Below are positions 44,962 through 54,200 of a DNA stretch of 64,000 nt, piece after piece. Numbering within the stretch: position 1 is the first letter of the stretch; each line of letters starts with the position of its first letter. The notes beneath the pieces are model-generated. The model saw only the letters and a program-made list of their open reading frames with translations, made no database searches and was not told where the DNA came from. Made by a program: the position numbers and the translations under genes. Source of the stretch: Flavobacterium dauae (GTDB taxonomy: Bacteria; Bacteroidota; Bacteroidia; Flavobacteriales; Flavobacteriaceae); contig NZ_CP130821.1 in NCBI RefSeq assembly GCF_004151275.2, positions 1 to 64,000 on the forward strand, given 5' to 3'.

Positions 44962-45513
44962 ATGAAAAAAATGACCTTATTATTTTTGTTTTTTGGAATG
45001 GTTGCTTGTACGTCAGCATCGTTGTCGGTAAAGCAGGCATCGTCATTAATCAATAACCATATAGAGGAATATCCTTACTTTGAAAAAGCAAATTTTAAAT
45101 TAGGCGAGCAAAAGATCAGAACAAAAAAAGATGCTGCTGAATGGGCTTTGTTAACCAATTTGTCTTCGCAAGAATTAATTACATTGCAAACAATAAATAA
45201 GCATAAAAAATGGTTGTCTAAAGATTCGGTTTTAATTGTAAATGTTGCGTTAACTTCAAAAGCAGCTCCTTTTGTTATTGACCAAAAAAAGAACAGTGCC
45301 CAAGTAAAAACATTCCTTTTTACGTTACAGGAAAATTCGGATGTTCAGTTAGAACTGAATAATAAAACCAAAGCAACCGCAACCGCAAAATTGATTAAAC
45401 AACCCACACCTTTTGCCGGTTTGGTAAAAGATAAAAACGCGAACGCAGCATTTATTACCCAGAAATTTGTATTGAAATATAAAAAAGAAACCGGTTGGTA
45501 TGTACAAAAATGA
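44962..45513 (+). CDS. Lipoprotein of unknown function
   Basis: A 183-residue protein with a lipoprotein-like N-terminus (LLFLFFGMVACTSAS; lipid Cys at 16). The mature part is Lys/Thr-rich, mostly beta/helical mixed, with no motif I recognise. It is a single gene between the tRNA terminator and the permease promoter. Confidence 0.6.
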   Translation: MKKMTLLFLFFGMVACTSASLSVKQASSLINNHIEEYPYFEKANFKLGEQKIRTKKDAAEWALLTNLSSQELITLQTINKHKKWLSKDSVLIVNVALTSKAAPFVIDQKKNSAQVKTFLFTLQENSDVQLELNNKTKATATAKLIKQPTPFAGLVKDKNANAAFITQKFVLKYKKETGWYVQK

Positions 45514-45578
45514 TACAAAACCAATTTTCAATCTTTATAAAAATTAAAAAAAGACGTTAAACGATAGCTTTATTTACC

Positions 45579-45586
45579 TATATTTG
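45579..45586 (+). promoter_or_regulatory. Permease promoter core TATATTTG
   Basis: Perfect TAnnTTTG match 42 bases before the ATG at 45628. Confidence 0.5.
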
Positions 45587-45627
45587 ACTTTAAGTATATT
45601 TTAACAAATAACGATAAAATTGATTAT

Positions 45628-47091
45628 ATGGGTGTTTTTTCAAAAAAATCTATTACATCACTGATTGCAGAAGCAAATGAGCAAGGCGAAGGAACACTGA
45701 AGAAAACCTTTGGTTCGTGGGGACTTGTGGCGTTAGGTGTAGGAGCAATTATTGGTGCCGGGTTGTTCTCATTAACAGGTATAGCCGCTGCAGAAAATGC
45801 CGGTCCGGCTGTGGCACTTTCGTTTGTAATTGCTGCTTTGGGTTGTGCGTTTGCCGGTTTGTGCTATGCCGAATTTGCCTCTATGCTGCCTGTTGCAGGT
45901 AGTGCTTATACGTATTCGTATGCAACTTTGGGCGAGTTTATTGCCTGGATTATTGGTTGGGATCTGGTATTAGAATACGCTTTGGCATCGGCAACGGTTG
46001 CCGTAAGCTGGTCGCAATATTTTAATGAATTGCTCAAAGTATTTCATCTTGAAATTCCTGTAGAATTTTTAAAAGGTCCGTTTGAAGGCGGTGTCATTAA
46101 TATTCCGGCAATTGTTATTGTTTGTTTGCTGTCGTTGTTATTAATACGCGGCACACAAGAATCGGCGAAGGTTAACAATTTATTGGTTATTTTAAAAGTA
46201 ACGGTTGTTATCATCTTTATAGCATTAGGATGGCAATTTATCAATCCGGCGAATCACGATCCTTTCATACCTGTAAATGCGGGTGAAGAAATGGTTAAAA
46301 GCGGACAAATGTCGTTGACTAACTTTTTCTCAAGCGAACACTTTGGTCAATACGGGTGGAGCGGCGTTTTGCGTGCTGCGGGTGTAGTTTTCTTCGCGTT
46401 TATTGGTTTTGATGCAGTAAGTACCGCCGCACAGGAAGCAAAAAATCCTAAAAAAGGAATGCCTTTTGGTATCATCGGATCCCTAATCATCTGTACCGTT
46501 TTATACGTATTATTTGCGTATGTTTTAACAGGGTTAGAAAATTATTTGGTATTTAAAGGCGATGCCAAGCCCGTAGCCACGGCTTTTGCCAAAACAGGAT
46601 ACCACTTTTTAAATACGGCATTGATTGTTACTATTATTGCAGGATACACTTCGGTAATTTTAGTGATGTTATTGGGGCAAAGCCGCGTGTTTTATTCTAT
46701 GAGTAAAGATGGTTTGCTGCCAAAAATGTTTTCTGATTTATCAAAAAGACAAACCCCGTGGAAAACCAATGTGGTATTTATGGTATTTGTAAGCATTTTT
46801 GCAGGTTTTGTACCGGTATCCGATTTAGGTCATATGGTAAGTATCGGAACCTTGTTCGCGTTTACGTTAGTATGTATCGGGATTTTGGTATTGCGAAAAA
46901 CACAGCCCAATATAGAACGACCTTTTAAAACACCATTGGTTCCGTTGGTTCCTGTTTTAGGTATCATCGTTTGTTTAATTATGATGGTTTCGTTGCCGGT
47001 TGAAAGTTGGGAACGTTTGGCAATTTGGCTGGCATTAGGTTTGGTAATTTATTTTGCATATAGTAAAAAACACAGTAAGCTGAATAATTAA
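45628..47091 (+). CDS. APC-family amino acid permease (cationic amino acid transporter-like)
   Basis: A 487-residue protein with about 12-13 transmembrane helices. The first helix contains VALGVGAIIGAGLFSLTG, the substrate-binding GxG motif of APC transporters, and FAFIGFDAVSTAAQEAKNPKK in helix 6 is the CAT-family signature. It imports amino acids; which one is not determined. A strong terminator follows. Confidence 0.88.
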   Translation: MGVFSKKSITSLIAEANEQGEGTLKKTFGSWGLVALGVGAIIGAGLFSLTGIAAAENAGPAVALSFVIAALGCAFAGLCYAEFASMLPVAGSAYTYSYATLGEFIAWIIGWDLVLEYALASATVAVSWSQYFNELLKVFHLEIPVEFLKGPFEGGVINIPAIVIVCLLSLLLIRGTQESAKVNNLLVILKVTVVIIFIALGWQFINPANHDPFIPVNAGEEMVKSGQMSLTNFFSSEHFGQYGWSGVLRAAGVVFFAFIGFDAVSTAAQEAKNPKKGMPFGIIGSLIICTVLYVLFAYVLTGLENYLVFKGDAKPVATAFAKTGYHFLNTALIVTIIAGYTSVILVMLLGQSRVFYSMSKDGLLPKMFSDLSKRQTPWKTNVVFMVFVSIFAGFVPVSDLGHMVSIGTLFAFTLVCIGILVLRKTQPNIERPFKTPLVPLVPVLGIIVCLIMMVSLPVESWERLAIWLALGLVIYFAYSKKHSKLNN

Positions 47092-47121
47092 AATGTTTAA
47101 TTGTAATATGTAATGATACTA

Positions 47122-47162
47122 AAAACGCCTGTTTCAGTTTTTTGAAAACAGGCGTTTTTTTT
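47122..47162 (+). terminator. Terminator after the permease
   Basis: AAAACGCCTGTTTCA (47122-47136) pairs, with one bulge, with TGAAAACAGGCGTTTT (47143-47158), followed by more T. Confidence 0.88.
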
Positions 47163-47287
47163 TAAAACAAATAAGGAAAAAGAACAGTTAAAAAAGAGAA
47201 ACTTGCTTGCTAACAGTTACGTATTTGTATGTGCTTTCTTCAAAGTGATTTGTTTGTACAATAACAACTACATTTAACCCCCTGCTA

Positions 47288-47308
47288 GCGCGAGCATCTT
47301 GCTCGTGC
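47288..47308. repeat. REP-type palindrome, left copy
   Basis: A 21-base element with internal palindrome CGAGCA-TCT-TGCTCG; its exact reverse complement is at 47924-47944. The two copies bracket the transposase remnant. Confidence 0.85.
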
Positions 47309-47334
47309 TTATAAACATATTACTCATATTTTGT

Positions 47335-47882
47335 TTAATTTTTATCTATTTCTAAAATGGTGTCATCGTTATTGCCGTAATTTCTTGCGCTACTATTATT
47401 TCCAATCGACAGGGTTTGTAACAAAGCTAGATACAACAGGGTTATTGTGAATGTAATTTAATTTTTGCTCAAAAACTTTTAAAGACCATAGTTCAATAGG
47501 CTTATTGTTTTGTTGCCAGAATTGTCGGTTTTTAACATTGCTGTTTTTCTTTGCAGCTTTTTCAAACATCCACAGCATTCATTCTTTCCTACTTTCTTGT
47601 GCATTTTCTTCTCTTTTTTTAGAATTTTCCGTGAAGTAAAACCTTTAAAATCTCGAATCAAACCTGAAGGGTCTGCTTCTGCTGAGCGAAAAATAAGATG
47701 AATATGGCTTGGCATAATACAATATCCATAAATTTCCATTCCTTTATTTTTTCTGCAATAATCTAAAGATGCTGTTATAATCGAAAAATACATATCCCGC
47801 GTAAAAACATCTATCCAATATACGGTAGCAAAAGAAATAAAATAAGCCCTGTACTTTCACCAAATTTGTATTTCCTACTCAT
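47335..47882 (-). pseudogene. Decayed REP-associated tyrosine transposase (RAYT, Y1_Tnp)
   Basis: Joining three minus-strand frames rebuilds a RAYT-like protein: MSRKYKFGES, then FATVYWIDVF, then the HUH-type motif MPSHIHLIF, GLIRDFKGFTS and finally LNYIHNNPV with the catalytic Tyr. At least three single-base shifts break it (near 47850, near 47575 and near 47395). Such enzymes act on REP palindromes; both flanking REPs are present. The element is now dead. Confidence 0.8.
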
Positions 47883-47921
47883 GTTTTATTTTAAAGATAA
47901 AAAATTTACATTAGGTTTTCA

Positions 47922-48332
47922 TTGCACGAGCAAGATGCTCGCGCCAGCTTGGGGGATGCAAAGTATGTAGTAGAAACAATTTCTGATGTAAAAGCAAACC
48001 AGGTGATTAATAAGCATGGTTATTATAGAGTTTACGTCAAGAAAACAAATAAATACGGATGTGAAGATGTGAAGACCTATTTACTTATGGTTGAAAATTG
48101 TAGCTATCCAAAAGGAATATCTCCAAATGCCGATGGCGAAAATGATTATTTAGACTTAACATATAATAATGTTTACGAGCTTAAAGTTTATAACCGATAT
48201 GGGAAATTAGTATATGAAGCAGGAAAAGGATATAAAAGAGAATGGGCGGGTCAAGACTCAAGCGGAAAACAATTACCAAGTGGAACCTATTTCTTGTATG
48301 TTAAAACTAAAAATAACGAATATCAAGATTGA
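47922..48332 (+). pseudogene. 5'-truncated type B sorting-domain (CHU_C) gene fragment
   Basis: The frame opens from within the right REP (HEQDARASLGDA is REP-encoded) and continues into the end of a surface-protein domain (VINKHGYYRVYVKKTNKYGCED), then a T9SS type B C-terminal domain (PKGISPNADGENDYLDL, LKVYNRYGKLVYEA, QLPSGTYFLYVK). The final family segment is also missing. It is the relic of a large secreted or gliding-associated protein cut by the REP/RAYT element. Confidence 0.75.
47924..47944. repeat. REP-type palindrome, right copy
   Basis: Exact 21-base reverse complement of 47288-47308. Confidence 0.85.
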
Positions 48333-48376
48333 ATTCAGTTAATGTACGAAGTAAAATAATCTAAACTTACAAAACG

Positions 48377-48781
48377 ATGAAAAAGCTTATATATATAATT
48401 ATTTTAATAGCTTCTGCAAATATATATGCTCAAGGAGGATGTATAGAAACAGATGAATTATTTTTAAAATATGAACAAGAATACCTGAAAGTAGGTAATT
48501 CTGAAGACGGACGCAATTATGAACTTGCCAATAAGAATTTTAATTCTAAGTTTAATGATTATAAACAAAGGAATAAATTTCAAAAAAGCAAGGATAAAGA
48601 ACGTTGGTTAAATAAGAATTTTTCTAAAACTGAATTTGGTTCTGCAACCGAAGCATTACAAGCCTATAAGGATATAGTTAATTTTGATAAAACCCTTTAA
48701 GAGAGAAATAATGCCATTCAGGAAATTCGAAATGAACTTTTGAAAAAGTATGATGAAACTCTTATATGGGAAACATTGTAA
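48377..48781 (+). pseudogene. Secreted hypothetical protein gene interrupted by an in-frame stop
   Basis: The first 107 codons encode an exported protein (signal peptide ending ANIYAQ, then charged Lys/Asn/Glu-rich helices) that stops at 48698-48700. The same frame continues for 26 more codons of similar composition (ERNNAIQEIRNELLKKYDE) to a TAA at 48779-48781, so a nonsense change probably truncated it. The truncated form could still be made. Function unknown; it lies in a decayed neighbourhood. Confidence 0.55.
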
Positions 48782-49106
48782 ACAAGGCTTAAAACTAAAA
48801 AGTAAAAATAAAAAGGTTGCGAATGTACTGCCCCCAAATAGTGTCTAACTTTTTTTTGGTATTTTTTATAGAAAGAAAAGTCAGATATGATTTGTCATGT
48901 AAGTTACCTTGTGTTAGGTCTGTAATAGAGCAAACATTTTGCTAACTTAAAATTTCTTTTTCAAAAAGTGATTTTATCCACAAGTTAATGCCATTTAACG
49001 TCTGTTTAAATATATAATTGCATTAAAGTTTTAAAATAATATTTTTTATGTAATTTTGCAGTACTTATTTTTTTGTTAAAAAAATATATTTTCTTTTTTC
49101 AATACT
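48782..49106. other. Gene-free segment with a possible insertion-sequence end
   Basis: No coding frame. At about 48824-48858 the string TGTACTGCCCCCAAA followed by TAGTGTCTAAC resembles the terminal repeat of Bacteroidota insertion sequences, but no transposase is present. A perfect single DnaA-box sequence TTATCCACA occurs at 48974-48982. The promoter of the dCMP deaminase lies at the right end. Confidence 0.45.
49051..49058 (+). promoter_or_regulatory. dCMP deaminase promoter core TAATTTTG
   Basis: Perfect TAnnTTTG match 49 bases before the ATG at 49107. Confidence 0.5.
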
Positions 49107-49553
49107 ATGGAAAACCCTGGAAAGTTGAATAAATATGATAGAGCCTATTTAAAAATTGCAAGAGAATGGGGTCAGTTATCTTATTGTCAGCGAAAAAAAG
49201 TTGGTGCAATTATCGTAAAAAACAAAATGATAATTTCCGATGGATATAACGGAACACCTTCGGGTTTTGAAAACTGCTGTGAAGACGAAGAAGGCAGCAC
49301 AAAATGGTACGTGCTTCACGCCGAAGCTAATGCCATATTAAAAGTAGCAAAATCTACACAATCTTGTGAGAATGCTACGTTGTATATCACAATGAGTCCG
49401 TGTAGAGATTGCAGTAAATTAATTCACCAATCGGGCATTGTACGTGTAGTGTATCAAAATAGTTATAAAGATTTAGCTGGTATTGAATTTTTAAAGAGAG
49501 CTGGAGTAGAAGTGATTCAGATAGAGGATTTAAGCTCTTTGTTGTATGAGTAA
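49107..49553 (+). CDS. dCMP/cytidine deaminase family protein (ComEB-like)
   Basis: A 148-residue zinc deaminase. His71-Ala-Glu73 (LHAEANAI) and Pro98-Cys99-xx-Cys102 (SPCRDC) are the zinc site and proton shuttle; GYNGTPSGFENC is typical of deoxycytidylate deaminases. It converts dCMP to dUMP for thymidylate synthesis. Its end overlaps the protease start by 8 bases. Confidence 0.88.
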   Translation: MENPGKLNKYDRAYLKIAREWGQLSYCQRKKVGAIIVKNKMIISDGYNGTPSGFENCCEDEEGSTKWYVLHAEANAILKVAKSTQSCENATLYITMSPCRDCSKLIHQSGIVRVVYQNSYKDLAGIEFLKRAGVEVIQIEDLSSLLYE

Positions 49554-51117
49554 AAAAAATTATTTATGGCCTTTACTTACTATGGGGTCGCTGGCAGCGG
49601 GTATTGTTCTGGGCGGTTTTTTTAGTAAAAACGGCTTGCCTTTTTCTGTAAAAGAAGATAGAGGCAGGGTAAAGCTAAACAAGCTGATCGATTTAATTGA
49701 ACAGGAATATGTAGATAACGTAAATACCGATTCTATTATCGATATGACCGTAAACAACATTTTGGCACAATTAGATCCGCATTCTATCTATATTTCAAAA
49801 TCAGAATTTGATGAAGTTCAAAATGTAATGAAAGGATCCTTTGTGGGTATCGGAATTAATTATTATATGTTGAACGATACCTTGGCAGTTGTAAAACCTT
49901 TACCCGGCGGACCATCAGACAAAGCAGGTTTAAAAGCAGGTGACCGGATTTTATATGCTGAAAAAGTACAGTTGTTTGACCAAAATCTCTCAAATGATTC
50001 TATCATCAATCTGTTAAAAGGAAATAACGGATCGAAAGCACTTTTAAAAGTTTACAGAAAATCTGCCAATAAAACCTTTAATGTTGAAATTACCCGTGGC
50101 GAAGTTCCTTTAAAAAGTGTTGACACGGCAATTAAAATCGACGAAAAAACAGGATATATAAAAATTAACCGTTTTGCCGAAACTACTTATCCGGAATTTA
50201 AAGCAGGATTAGAATCACTGTTGAGACAAGGTATTGAAGAACTTGTTTTAGATTTACGCGAAAACGGCGGCGGCTATATGGAACCTGCAATACAAATTGC
50301 TGACGATTTCTTAAAAACAAACGAAATAATTGTAAAAACGGTTAACAAAAAAGGAAACGTAAAAGTAACCAAAGCATCAAGCAAAGGGTTGTTTACCGAC
50401 AAAAAACTCTATATTTTAATCAACGAAAACTCGGCTTCTGCAAGTGAAATCATCGCAGGTGCTATTCAGGATAACGACCGTGGAATCATTGTAGGAAGAA
50501 GGTCTTACGGGAAAGGTTTGGTACAACGCGAAATGTATCTGGGCGATGGTTCTGCTGTACGCTTAACTACAGCTCGTTATTACACACCTTCGGGCAGATC
50601 CATTCAAAAACCTTATACCAATGGATTGGATGAATACAACAGCGATTTGAGCAATCGTTTTAAATCGGGCGAGCTGTATTCTAAAGACAGTATCCATTTG
50701 GCAGACAGCTTAAAGTTTAAAACCACAGGCGGAAGAATCGTTTTCGGCGGTGGCGGAATTGTTCCCGATGTTTTTGTGCCATTAAAAAATAAACACGGAG
50801 AAGATGCCATTCAGCTACTTATGAAAACCAGTTTGGTAAGCTATTATGTTTTCGAAGAAATTGAAAAAGAGCGTGCTGCTTTAGAACAGTTAACAGCAAC
50901 AGAGCTTTCGGAAAAAATTTATAACGATCCAAAATATTTTAACGATTTAAAATCGCATCTAAAAGAAAGCGGATTAACTTTTAACTTAGATCGACACAAA
51001 AAAAATATCATTTTCTATTTAGTTGCCGAGTACATCCATCAATTATATGACGACAACGCATACTACCACTGGATTATACAACAAGATCCAATGATTTTGA
51101 AAATAGAAAATATGTAG
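49546..51117 (+). CDS. S41 family C-terminal processing protease
   Basis: A 523-residue periplasmic protease with an N-terminal membrane anchor (about 6-25), a PDZ domain (about 80-170; GSFVGIGINYYM, AGLKAGDRI) and an S41 catalytic domain. The serine box NENSASASE starts near 294 and the catalytic Lys323 is in SYGKGLVQ. It degrades or trims periplasmic proteins from the C-terminus. Co-transcribed with the deaminase, an arrangement seen in related genomes. Confidence 0.9.
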   Translation: MSKKNYLWPLLTMGSLAAGIVLGGFFSKNGLPFSVKEDRGRVKLNKLIDLIEQEYVDNVNTDSIIDMTVNNILAQLDPHSIYISKSEFDEVQNVMKGSFVGIGINYYMLNDTLAVVKPLPGGPSDKAGLKAGDRILYAEKVQLFDQNLSNDSIINLLKGNNGSKALLKVYRKSANKTFNVEITRGEVPLKSVDTAIKIDEKTGYIKINRFAETTYPEFKAGLESLLRQGIEELVLDLRENGGGYMEPAIQIADDFLKTNEIIVKTVNKKGNVKVTKASSKGLFTDKKLYILINENSASASEIIAGAIQDNDRGIIVGRRSYGKGLVQREMYLGDGSAVRLTTARYYTPSGRSIQKPYTNGLDEYNSDLSNRFKSGELYSKDSIHLADSLKFKTTGGRIVFGGGGIVPDVFVPLKNKHGEDAIQLLMKTSLVSYYVFEEIEKERAALEQLTATELSEKIYNDPKYFNDLKSHLKESGLTFNLDRHKKNIIFYLVAEYIHQLYDDNAYYHWIIQQDPMILKIENM

Positions 51118-51207
51118 AGAATCATATTACAAAAAAGAGTAACAAAGCTAATATTTGTTACTTTTTTTATAGGCATTTTTTTATACTTATTAATTTAGAA
51201 CAATAAA

Positions 51208-51240
51208 AAAACCGGACTTACAAAATTGTAAGCCCGGTTT
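51208..51240 (-). terminator. Strong terminator for the large surface-protein gene
   Basis: AAACCGGACTTACAA (51208-51222) and TTGTAAGCCCGGTTT (51226-51240) form a 15-bp stem with one mismatch; on the minus strand a T-run follows. It lies 21 bases past the stop of the 51262 gene. Confidence 0.88.
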
Positions 51241-51261
51241 AATACCAAAGATTATTAATTT

Positions 51262-54200
51262 TTATTTTTTAATAATTTTAATGAATTGCGAAGCCTTTTC
51301 GGTTTGGATTCTTAGCATATAAGTTCCTGCACTTAAACCAGAAAGATCTACCTTAACCTCACGCGATTTAAATTCTTTACTTAATACCTTTTGACCGGTA
51401 ATGGTAAAGATTTCTACGTTATTGATATCTTCAATATAACTTATGTTCAATTCAGAATCAGCGGGGTTAGGGTAGTAGCTCAACTGTGCCAGATCTAATT
51501 CTTGAACACCTAAACTTACCGTTACTTCAACTGCCAATGGTAAGCTTCCGCAACCGTTTGATCCGATTAAGATTCCGTAGTACGTTGTTTTATCTTGTAC
51601 CGGAGTAGCCTTAGGCAACACGTTACTTTGTCTTATGGCATCGTCATAACTTGCAAACCAGCTTACATTTGGTTCGTTTGTTACTATATCAGATACACTT
51701 TTTGAAGGGTGTAACGTCTGTTTTGCAGGTCCTGTAGGACTTACAGGACGAGCAGCTACTGTTACGGTAACGCTTGTTCTTGTTGATATACAACCCGAAA
51801 CTTCTTGTGCTAAGTAATAAGTACCTGGTGTAATTACGTAGGTATCAGGTAATGCCGTTGTTGTGCTGTTATCAGTGTACCAAACATAGGTAACCGAAGG
51901 GGTATTTAAATCGGCAATGGTATTGCCCTCACAAGTGTTTATCGATGTCATTGCCGGAGCTGTAGGATTAATTACCTGAACAGCAACCGCAACACGTAAC
52001 GATTCACAATTACCAATGACTTGTTGTACATAATAGGTTCCCGAAGATACCACGGTGGTATTTGCCAACGGTGTCATTGATTGTGTTGACGAGTACCATC
52101 TTAAAGTTGCTCCCGGATCTTTTGTTACCACTAAATCATTCAGTGTTGTGTTACCACAAGCCGTTTGCGGTGAAGCCGTAGGTACGCCAACAGCCGCCGC
52201 AACAGTTACCTGTATTGCCTGTCTTGGAGAAATACATGTTCCAGTCACTGAGCTTACATAATAAGTCTGTGTTGCCAATAACTGGCTTGCAGGTAATTCT
52301 GTAGTACCTGTTGCACTATCGTACCATTTTAACTGTGTATAGTTAAATCCGTCAACGGTCATGTTTTGAATTCTTGTATTGCTACAAACATTCAACTGAG
52401 TGGTTGATAATGGTGTTCCCTGACCTAAAGTAATCTGAACAGCCGTTCTTGTACTGCTTTCGCAAGTGCCTACTGTTTGTGATGCGTAATAGGTAGTACC
52501 ATTGGTCAATACGGTAGTTGCGGGTAATAAGGTACCGCCCACTGCTGCATTGTACCATTTGATAGAGGTTCCTGTAATAACAATGTCATTTAAAGTTGCA
52601 TTTTGTCCTGTACAGAAATTCTGGTTTGTGGCAACCGGAGGATGAACAAATGCGGGTTCTACAATGGTAAACGATTTAGTTTGAGAACATCCGTTAGCAT
52701 CGGTGATGGTTACCGTGTAAACTCCGCCCGACAAACCATTGATGCTTGATCCTGTTTGTGCATTTGACCACAAATAGGTGTAAGGTGATGCACCGCCGCT
52801 TGCCGTTACAGAAGCAGATCCATCGTTTTGACCAAAACAGCTTATATCTGTACTTGTACCTGTAGCAACTAATGCCGCAGGTTCTGTAATAGCGATAGAA
52901 GATGTTGCTGTACAACCATTAGTATCTGTAATGCTTACACTATAATTTCCAGCCGTTAAATTATTGGCTGTTGCCGTTGTCATTCCGTTGGACCACATAT
53001 AGGTATATGGAGCCGTACCGCCGGTAGCAGTTACGGTAGCACTTCCGTCGCTTGCACCGTTACAGTTAACATTGGTTACCGAACCTATTGTTCCGCTTAA
53101 TACCACAGGCTCTGTAATAGTATATGTTTCTGTTGTTACATTGTTATCCGCGTCGGTTACCGTTAAGGTATATACTCCCGCAGATAAGTTGCTTACAGAC
53201 GCACTGTTACCTGCAGCCGGAGTCCAAGCATAGGTGTAAGGTGCTGTACCTCCGTTAACCTTAACAATAATCTTTCCATCGTTTGCTCCGTTACAGGTTA
53301 TGTTTGTTTGCGAAACCAACACAATTTCATAAGGAATCGCAGGTTGGGTAATTACTACTGATTGGGTAGTTTTACATCCGTTGGCATCTGTTACCGTTAC
53401 AGTATAGGTGTCAGCAGGTAGATTAGATGCCGAAGCAGCAGTACCACCCGATGGAGCCCATGAATACGTATATGGTGCTGTCCCGCCGGTTACCAAAATA
53501 GTTGCTGCACCATCGTTCCCTCCGTAAACGCTTACGTTTGTTTGGCCGGTAATTGATGTTGCTAAAACAGCCGGTTGGGTTATTGTAAAAGTTTCTGTTA
53601 ATACGCAACTGTTGGCATCGCGAATAGTTACCGAATAAGATCCCGGTGCGAAGTTAGAGTGAGTAGTACCTACGGTGTTGTCAGACCACAACACGGTATA
53701 AGGACCAACCCCTCCGCTTGGGGCAACTACAGCCAAACCATTGTTTTTACCGTTACAGCTAACCTGTGTAAGGTTTAAATTAGAGACAATAGGTGTTGGT
53801 TCGGTAATAGTGATGCTAGCTGTTGTAACGGTTCCTCTGTCATCGGTTACCGTTACCGTATGTTGACCTGGAACCAAATTAGAAACAGCATCTGTTGTAT
53901 CTAATGAAGGTGACCACGAATAACTGTATGGTGGTTTTCCGCCTTCTGGAACTGCAAGGGCTGTTCCGCTGTTGGCTCCGTTACATAAAATATCTGTTTT
54001 GGTAACGTTTACCAATAATGGTGGTATATCTTCGTAATAAACATCGTCTAGATAAATAGCTGTTGTTTTGTTATTTTCTTCTTCAAACGAAAATGCAAAA
54101 TAATCATCTGTTGTTATAGGAAAATAAACAATATATTCTTGCCAAGAAGCTGTTAAAGCGATTGTTTTAATTAGTGTTTTGTTTGATGATCCAGTAACGC

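Noticed and set aside
48824..48858. Active insertion sequence near 48.8 kb
   Set aside because: Only a terminal-repeat-like string is present; no transposase frame and no matching second end were found.
48974..48982. Perfect DnaA-box sequence TTATCCACA as an origin
   Set aside because: A single box in an ordinary intergenic region is expected by chance and there is no cluster around it.
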